Positions 57,126 to 64,000 of a stretch of DNA of 64,000 bases are shown one piece after another. The translations under genes and the position numbers were made by a program. The notes under the pieces are model-generated. The model was not told where the DNA came from. It searched no databases and was given only the letters and a program-made list of their open reading frames with translations. Positions within the stretch are counted from its first letter, which is position 1; the number at the start of each line of letters is the position of its first letter. Source of the DNA: Rhyzopertha dominica (lineage: Eukaryota > Arthropoda > Insecta > Coleoptera > Bostrichidae); assembly GCA_025024175.1 (NCBI GenBank), contig QCXZ01000137.1:76136680-76200679 (forward strand), given 5' to 3'.

Positions 57126-59132
57126 ACACTACTTGGTAAAAGATAACTATAAAATAGCCCTCCAAATGTCACATAACTCGTAATTTCCACAATCCCTATT
57201 AAAATTATTAGTATCCCTACAATTTCAACAGCTTCTTTTATTAGACGTTTGTGATAATATTTTTCTCTATGTAAAATTCTTGTTTTATCAAAGTCAATCA
57301 TGTGTGAGTGTTCAGCTACGGAAGGTTTATCTTTATGTTGCAGCCTAGTAGCACGTATGTGTTCTTTTAAACGCGTACCTACTTTTCTTTTAGTTTGACA
57401 TATGTAACACTTGCCGCAAAAACAAATAATTTTGTAAATACCTTCACTCTCTAAATGTACTTTATCTTTAGTAGAACTTAAAATTTTATCTAACTTTTTA
57501 TATGTACTATCAACAACTAAAATATCGTGTTTTCTAGCATCCTCTTTAGTTTTTCCGAAAGGCCTTGTGCATAAGGTAAACTTAACTTCAATTTACTTTG
57601 TCCTGGCTGAGAATTTACTTGATTTGGATGAGCCCTTTTATTAAAAACTGACCAAATATTCTTATTGCTATAACCATTTCTCACTAGCGCTGATTTAAGA
57701 TGATATATTTCTTTTGGTAAAGAACTTTCGTCTGAGATCCTTTGCGCTCTAACAAATAACGTCCTTATAAGACTATTCTTTTGAGAAGGAGGGTGGTGAG
57801 ATGTGGCATGTAAATATCTGTCTGTGTGTGTTGGTTTTCTGTAAACCTTGTGTCCTAACTGGCCAGTGTTTGTTCTGTAAATTTGGACATCCAAGAAAGG
57901 TAAACTACCATTGCTTTCTAATTCCGTAGTAAATTTTATGCTGGGATTTTGACTGCTCAAATGATTTAGAAACCTACCCAACTCTTTTATACCGTGGGGC
58001 CAAATAACAAAAGTGTCATCTACATACCTATACCAACATTTTGGCTTAAACTGAAAACTGTTTATCGCTACCTGTTCAAAATTTTCCATAAACAAATTGG
58101 CTACTACAGGACTTAGAGGTGAAACCCATTGCACAACCTGATTTTTGTTCATAAAAATTATCGTTCTATAAGAAATAAAGGGATTTTAAACAATGTTCGG
58201 ATAATCTGGCTATCGTGTCACCTAGGAGATCGCTATTAAGCTTGGATTTGATGATGTCTATCGTTTCAGGGGTGGGTACTTTCGCAAATAAAGAAACCAC
58301 GTCAAAACTAACCAAAATATCATCTTCTGAAATACTTAAACCTTTTATAATATCAATAAGTTGTGAAGAATTTTTGATGAACCCACTGGTTTTTTCTACA
58401 TAAGGTTTTATATAGTTACCACAAAATTTCTCCCATCAGTAATAAGGACTGCCAATCGTATTGACTATGGGTCTTAACAAGACATTGGTTTTATGGATTT
58501 TGGGCAAACCATACAATTTAGGTACCTTGCAATCGGAAACAGTTAAAAAAGACATCTCTTCATTCGAAAGATTTGAACTTTTGACAAGATCATTAGTAAT
58601 TTTGGAAATTTTTCATGTAGGATCTCGGGATAATTTTTGATATGTTTCCTCATCTAACAAATCTCTAACATTATTCTCATAATCTAAAATTATTGTGGCT
58701 GAACCTTTATCTGCTCTAGTAACTATAATAGACTTATCTATATTCAAATCCTTAAGAGCCTTAATTTCCTCGGATGTCACATTAGGTTTGGGCGTACGTG
58801 CATTTCTAATGGCGTGGCATATATCAATCCTAATCTTATCCGCTTGATCTTTCGGAAGCAGTCTCATACAAGATTCCACAGATGACATTATCTCTACTTT
58901 TGGAATTGTCCGTGGTGTTACAGCAAAGTTCATTCCCTTCGCCAAAATATTTACAGCAGTATCTGAGACACTCTTTTTTGATAGGTTTATCACAGTGTTG
59001 TTGATGTTGGTTTTAACCATGTTATATGACTTGAACTTATTTTGTTTAATGGTATTGAATTTCTCAAATTTACGTATGTTTTGTTCCTCGACCTTGTTAA
59101 AGTGTTGTTTGTATACTTTTTGTGTGAACTTT
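57126..59132 (-). mobile_element. Penelope-like retroelement copy 2, nearly full coding length
   Basis: About 2.0 kb on the minus strand holds, in order, an N-terminal region, a reverse transcriptase and a GIY-YIG endonuclease. This is the domain order of Penelope-like elements. Compared with copy 1 (48658-49764), it lacks the 3' noncoding region, because homology ends at about 57126. It has the 5' part that copy 1 lost. Its 5' boundary, about 59132, touches a Tc1 relic on the other strand. Confidence 0.9.
57126..59132 (-). pseudogene. Penelope-like protein relic: reverse transcriptase plus GIY-YIG
   Basis: The N-terminus KVYKQHFNKVEEQNIRKFEK is followed by VTRADKGSATIILDYENNV. The polymerase core then shows [40 protein letters not shown] (motif A), SPLSPVVANLFMENF (motif B side), YRYVDDTFVIWPHG (motif C with both Asp) and LPFLDVQIYRT. 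The endonuclease part reads GIYKIICFCGKCYICQTKRK. The YIG is changed to YIC, but Arg and KEHIRATRLQ are kept. Frame breaks occur at about 58612, 58150, 57530 and 57300. It is inactive, although every catalytic block of the polymerase is still readable. Confidence 0.9.
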
Positions 59133-59139
59133 AATTATT

Positions 59140-59636
59140 AGATGGTACGTTAATGGTATGGGGTGCTTTTACAAAAGCAGGCGTTTTAACTTTACACGGA
59201 TGAACAGTCGAGAGTACATTCAAGCTCTTGAGATAAATTTAATGCCTTTTTTAAATAACAATTACCAACGAGATTTCATTTTCCAACAATATAATGCGAA
59301 GATTCATGTCAGTAGAAAGTCAATGGCTTGGTTTGCCAACCAAAATGTCGAATTGTTAGAGTGCCCCCTCGTTCACCTGACATGAACCCAATTGAAAACC
59401 TTTGGGGTATCTTAATTCGAAAAGTATATGTGGATAAACGACAGGGGGGGGGTATGCCGCCATAAATAAACTGAAAAATTTATTAGAAGAGGTTTGAACC
59501 AATTTGTAACCAAGAATATTAAATAATTTTGTTGGAAGTATGAATTCTAGAATTTTTGAGCTAACTAGGAAAAATGGAGGCCAAACCTATTATAATTTAC
59601 GAATGTTTTGTTAAAATTTGTTTAATTCTGTGTGGT
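59140..59636 (+). pseudogene. Tc1-type transposase, C-terminal half
   Basis: GTLMVWGAFTKAGVLTLHG then, after a stop, MNSREYIQALEINLMPF. IFQQYNAKIHVSRKSMAWFA follows, where the usual second Asp of QQDNA is Tyr. RSPDMNPIENLWG carries the Glu. Exactly 34 residues lie between the Asp position and the Glu, as in DD34E Tc1 elements. KVYVDKRQGGG and INKLKNLLEEV close it. The N-terminal half is absent, and the relic begins within a few bases of the 5' end of the Penelope-like copy. Confidence 0.85.
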
Positions 59637-61021
59637 GTTATGCATCAGTCCAATTTAAAAAAATATTTTATAAAAATACGGGTACTGTTAATAGATGACT
59701 CTGAATAGTCTACTTCTTATTATTTTCGTTTTTCATCGTTTTTCTTAGTCACATTAATTTACGTTTGCATTTGATGAAAAAAAAAATCAGTTCTGCTCCC
59801 CAGTTTATTATTATGTGATCTATTTGATTTGTTATTTTCCCATGCTATGCAGTCCACGTATTTCTTTGTGTTTCAGATAGGCAGACATTATTCTGAAATT
59901 GTTTTCCATTGCAAATTTTTACCAGTTTTCTTAGCATGCAATAGTGTTCTCGTGGTTACTGTGCTCTCCCATTATAGGTTTGTGCCTCTTCTTCATCCCA
60001 TTACTATTTTGATGTCGTTTTTCGCCACCCTTTGTAGTAGCTCTCCCAACTCTCCATAAAACTTTATTTTGTCTTCACATCCCTGTGGCTATTTTCCAAC
60101 AGACCGACACGCTTCAGACTGTTTTGACGTACGCACATAATGAAGATTACACTTACAAATGCAGAAACAAACAATCGTAAGTACACGTCGTTGAGTTTCA
60201 ATTTATTTTCGCTCTCTTTGAAACAGCTGGCCGTTACCGAGCACTGTAATAAAAACTAGCAATTTGCCTTAAGGCTATTCCTCTTAAAAGTTGGGCACCA
60301 GTTGTGAGAGGTACAAGAATTTCTGGTTGACGTAGATAGGACGTAGGTAAAAATAAAATGAAACAGCCCTTGTTGAAACTATGATTGACAGGGACCATAA
60401 ACCCACCCATAAACAAGACAAAAGGGATTAGTGCAGCGGTCCGTTTACAGATTTTATTCCAATAAACCGTAATGATAGTCTGCTATGAGACTCGATTTTT
60501 GTGTTTTGATACGAGATCGCACAAATTAACTGCTGCACATTTAAACATATGGTAACAAATTTAATAAAAATGATATGTAAGTCGCCATCTCGTACTCACC
60601 AGCACAATTTGTGAGATTTTCTTACATTTCACTAACAGTGAAATATAAATGTCCATTTTTTTATAAAATGAGGAAAAATCTCATTTTTTTTGGAATTTAC
60701 AGTCTCAGCAAAAATTAGTAATTTGCAGCAAAATTATTAGTATGTATATTGATGTTCGACACATATAACAAATCAATTATTTTATTGCTTGTGCCATCAC
60801 TTCATGGGATCGGTTTTTCGTTTTGCGCTGCAAAATAAAATGTTTAGTATTTTATATCGATATAGAACAAACAAACTTGTACTTTCAAAATATATTATGT
60901 AAATTAGAATGATTATTATAATACCATTGAACGAAAGAACGGAAATTTAAATGTATTGCGAGTAGGGCCTGAGCAAAGATACGTAATTTATAGATAAAGG
61001 ATTGTTACACCAGTTTTCGGT
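59637..61021. other. Gap without a recognised gene
   Basis: AT-rich sequence with a few T-rich runs. No motif-bearing frame. Confidence 0.4.
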
Positions 61022-61653
61022 ATGTGTGCTACCTGCTACCAAAATGATTCCCCGCTCTGGCTAATCGAGAGGGGAAAAAAGAGTGACTGCGTCAAATTTT
61101 GGAAGAATTATAAAAATGAAAGCCACAAGAAATCCCGCAAATACTATACGAAATGTAATAAAACCGAAATTTACAGGAAATCATTTCACCCGTTACGGGA
61201 ATGATAATGAGGATATTGCCGTAAGGGATTTTGAAACAATTATGAATAAGTCAGCTGAACGATGTGGCTTTTTATTTCTAATAAATATCCATTTTTAGCG
61301 GCTTCACCAGATAGATTACTCGGCGATGAAGGGCTAATAGAAGTAAAATCTCCCTTTACTTCAAAAAACGTAAGCCCGAAACAAGCGATTTTGGAAAATA
61401 AAATAAAATTGCCACTATTGAAAATAATGAATTTAGATTAAAAAGAAATCATAATTATTATTTCCAGGTGCAAGGACAGCTTTTTGTAACTGGAAGAAGT
61501 TATTGCTATTTTGTGATATGGTCAAAAGAGGAGATTTTATATAAAAAAGTTTATAAGGACGAGAATTGCTGGAAGCAAATAATTCCCAAATTAACAGAAT
61601 TTTATAAAAAACATTATCTTCCAGCGTATGCTGAATTCGTTTTTAAAAATTAA
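61022..61653 (+). pseudogene. YqaJ-type (lambda exonuclease-like) nuclease domain relic
   Basis: The pieces run TASNFGRIIKMKATRNPANT, PKFTGNHFTRYGNDNEDIAV, then after a one-base shift near 61268 KYPFLAASPDRLLGDEGLIE and VKSPFTSKNVSPKQAI. After a second shift near 61430 come RLKRNHNYYFQVQGQLFVTG, RSYCYFVIWSKEEILY and FYKKHYLPAYAEFVFKN with a stop. The SPD...EVK metal-binding triad and the YYFQVQGQL helix of the YqaJ/alkaline-exonuclease family are all present. The family is widespread as repeated copies in insect genomes, probably carried by mobile elements. This copy has two frameshifts but otherwise intact catalytic residues. Assembly errors could also explain the shifts. Confidence 0.82.
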
Positions 61654-63717
61654 TTATTGTTTCATTCTTTTGCATTTTTTCATTTTTGTTTTCTACATTA
61701 TTAATAAATGTACTTTAACAACACCTTAAATTTGTGTTTTATTTGCCCGTATTCATGGAAGTTTAATCAAAATTCAGTAAGCAATGAGAGTAATTAAAAT
61801 TTCAATTTGATATCTGCAGATGTGAAATTTAGAAAAATAAATTTCAATCAATTGGTTACCGATGCGTTGTCAACGAAAACAACTCACTGAAATTCCTCCT
61901 AACATCTGCATAATACTTATTGTATTTATGGCTCGCCCTCAGTTTGTAAAGCTTTATTTATGACTGATTGGTTAAGATTTGGGGACCGGTGTCCATCTCG
62001 GTCGACTGGTGTGGGAGAGAGATAACTTAATTCGTTAGCGCTCATCGAATCGTAGTTATGATTTAATTTTTCTGCTATATTTTTTAACAGAGTAAAACCA
62101 AACTTTAGAAATCGAATGATGGAGGCATCCTTCGTGTTTTAATTGGATCAAATGTTTTGATTTTTAAATTAAACTTATTTAAATTAAAAAAACATATATT
62201 TAGCAACAAAATTTTTCAAATGTTATCCTTTTAAAACATAATAATTTTTCCCTTCTTTCATTTATTAAAAGAATTATCTAAAAATGTTCATAACTTTTGG
62301 AAATATTGTCTATCGAGTTTTACACTGAAAGTCCCATAAGAGGAAAACACGAAGAATCGCCTTAATAATGCGAATAATTTCAGGAAGGAATAATGGTTAG
62401 CGCACCGGCCGACAGCTTCATTCAGAAAACTCTCAATCCCAGGCAGTGTGGTTCGTGTTTCCAGATTCATTAGTGCTGTAACTTTCGAGTTAGCAGCTTC
62501 GTAAATTTAATTACAGGCATAATCCTCTCTAATTTTAATTACCCGTGACCTATAGAACAAGCCGACGAAATCAGGCGGCCAACAAATTATTTGAGATGGT
62601 TTACACGCCTTATTAAAGGCTGTAGCTTAAAATACCTCCCAGAGATATAAAGCGACTACGGTGACGATATATCAAATGTCCTTAATTGTTGGGCAGTAAT
62701 AAACAATAAGCGCAGCTAACCTTAATGTACGCAAACAAATTCAATTTTTCCATTACGGTCGTTGCTATGGCGATTTGCATAGACAATTGGCATGTAGCAA
62801 TCGCGAGACGAGTGGAATAAACCAATTTAATTATTTTAGTGGTTACATCCTAATAACTGCCACTCAGATTTCCTTGCAAGATTCGTTCGTCTGGTTAGGG
62901 CACTTGTTCCGCAGCCTACTTTCTGGACACAGCACGATTTAAATTTATTCGGTGTTTAGCAACATTTCCTTGTCATCATCAGTTTTTATTGAAATGTCTG
63001 ANAAGATAATTATGTATCTGTTGTGCTAAGATAACACCTATAATGCCAACAATGCTTCTGCTAAGCCAAGTGTTCGGACTTATTGATTAGCTTTTGTTCA
63101 CTCCCCAACTTTTTTATTTTTAAAAATACAGCGCTGATTTTGACACCAAGTTGTAGGTTATGAATCGTGTTTTTATAAAAATCTTTACACTTAACCAAAA
63201 GACGAAAGTTCCTCTGAAAATGAAAAGTAAGGCTATCATTCTTACTCCACTTAGAGAGCTGCCTTAGACACATTCACATCAAATCATGAAATTGGTGGTG
63301 CATTTAGAAGTGCTAAATTCAGTATTTATGTGCTTTTTTTGTTATAGTATTACATTTACTTGCTAATAAATGAAATATTTCAGCCGTTTGATTACATCTT
63401 TTAAACTTTTTGAGTGTTGTCCAAGTACCTATTTTAAATATTTACACAACACAAAGTAGGTATCTGATTAAGTAAAATAAGTACCATATTTCCTCCTACA
63501 TTTTAAAAACATCCATGAATATATCTAATACAAGCGGGCGTTATATTGAAATATGCTATAAATTCCTACGTACATCTTGAAGAAGAAAGACAATAAACCT
63601 TTATAATGTCATAAAAAAGGCACACTCATGTAAACGCTTACAACTACAATGCTCCGACCAGTTAGAAACTATGAACACTCAATTTCCAATTATGACAAAA
63701 GAAATAGTTTGTCAACA
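61654..63717. other. Gap without a recognised gene
   Basis: No coding motif. The segment 62560-62830 is less AT-rich and contains the regulatory-like cluster described at 62761. There is an N base at 63002. Confidence 0.4.
62761..62780 (+). promoter_or_regulatory. X-box-like motif overlapping an octamer
   Basis: GTTGCTATGGCGAT fits the RFX X-box pattern RYYNYYATRRNRAC at 13 of 14 positions and runs directly into ATTTGCAT, a POU octamer. Such strings also arise by chance. No neighbouring gene is known, so this is a weak candidate. Confidence 0.2.
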
Positions 63718-63990
63718 CTAGCTCGTTGTATTGTTGTGGTTCTTTATAGGCATATTCATTTTGAATGAACAAAATCTCAGGAACCTATTTTGCCCCTTCT
63801 CGATGTTGTTCACATGGACGAAGTAAAATGGAGATCATATGACTGAGGCATATTCCAAAACAGAAACAACCAATGCTTGATACACAGCCTTTACGGGATC
63901 CGCTTTAAAATCATGACAGTTACGGGGAACAAGTTCCTAAATCCCTAGAACCCTTTAGAGAAATTTCATTTTATTATAAGAACACCAGGC
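63718..63990 (-). pseudogene. Non-LTR retrotransposon reverse transcriptase, C-terminal fragment
   Basis: On the minus strand: CHDFKADPVKAVYQALVVSV, then LEYASVI, a stop, SPFYFVHVNNIEKGQNRFLR and FCSFKMNMP. This matches the L-x-Y-x-x-LV.S.LEYAS.VW.P...H...IE..Q..FLR segment after the reverse transcriptase of Jockey-like proteins. One in-frame stop replaces the expected Trp. It probably continues beyond the right edge. Confidence 0.65.
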
Positions 63991-64000
63991 AAGAAGTGTA

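Noticed and set aside
58215..58403. Plus-strand frame within the Penelope-like element
   Set aside because: It is the antisense of reverse transcriptase motif A.
1..64000. CRISPR arrays, operons, bacterial promoters or riboswitches
   Set aside because: None seen, and the DNA is a eukaryotic nuclear sequence.
1..64000. Endogenous viral genes
   Set aside because: No viral structural or replicase motif was recognised. The phage-type YqaJ domain is a cellular or mobile-element family.

Overview
The window is AT-rich nuclear DNA of an animal, almost certainly an insect. Evidence is a split host gene with short AT-rich introns and GT-AG junctions, a eukaryotic tRNA, and a very dense mixture of decayed arthropod-type transposons (Jockey- and RTE-type non-LTR elements, Penelope-like elements, several Tc1/mariner lineages, hAT, THAP-bearing and Crypton-like pieces). 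I cannot name the order; beetle or hemipteran are both compatible. Scattered single N bases indicate an unpolished or polymorphic assembly.

Only one clear protein-coding host gene was found: the orthologue of GDAP2 (N-terminal macro domain, C-terminal CRAL-TRIO domain in the family), on the minus strand. Six coding exons between 2990 and 13790 were reconstructed by hand; all five introns have GT-AG ends and the reading phase is kept across every junction (989 coding bases, about 330 residues). The C-terminal third should lie left of the window. Intron 2 holds two hairpins, intron 4 a small hairpin MITE, and intron 5 a 1.55 kb DDE transposon in the opposite orientation. The only RNA gene is tRNA-Lys(CTT) at 52388-52460.

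Layout: 1-1.3 kb transposase relic; 3.0-13.8 kb GDAP2; 15.1-17.3 kb 5'-truncated Jockey-like retrotransposon; 19.1-20.7 kb DDE transposon A; 22.9-25.1 kb possible THAP element with a clean nested hAT element; 28.0-29.3 kb weak element; 30.7-32.1 kb mariner relative with DD41D spacing; 32.3-33.0 kb RTE-type reverse transcriptase relic; 34.0-34.7 kb Tc1 relic; 35.5-36.7 kb Penelope-type ends; 37.6-38.4 kb THAP element; 42.4-43.7 kb and 53.5-54.8 kb two copies of a long-TIR mariner relative; 45.0-47.3 kb DDE transposon B; 48.7-49.8 kb and 57.1-59.1 kb Penelope-like elements; 49.8-50.4 kb Crypton-like recombinase fragment; 51.1-52.1 kb TIR-bounded block of 272-bp satellite repeats; 56.4-56.9 kb RTE tail; 59.1-59.6 kb Tc1 tail; 61.0-61.7 kb YqaJ-type exonuclease relic; 63.7 kb to the end non-LTR tail.

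The most interesting signal is a pair of related DDE transposase lineages (four copies) in which the second Asp and the catalytic Glu are about 81-83 residues apart instead of the usual 34-41. Copies A and B have matching terminal inverted repeats and TA target duplications, and three or four copies keep an acidic Ser/Asp/Glu C-terminal tail. Second is a hammerhead-ribozyme-like core in the Penelope-type ends, with a paired stem kept in two diverged copies. Third is a satellite array boxed by inverted repeats. Every transposase or reverse transcriptase seen is broken, so this is a graveyard of elements around one constrained gene.
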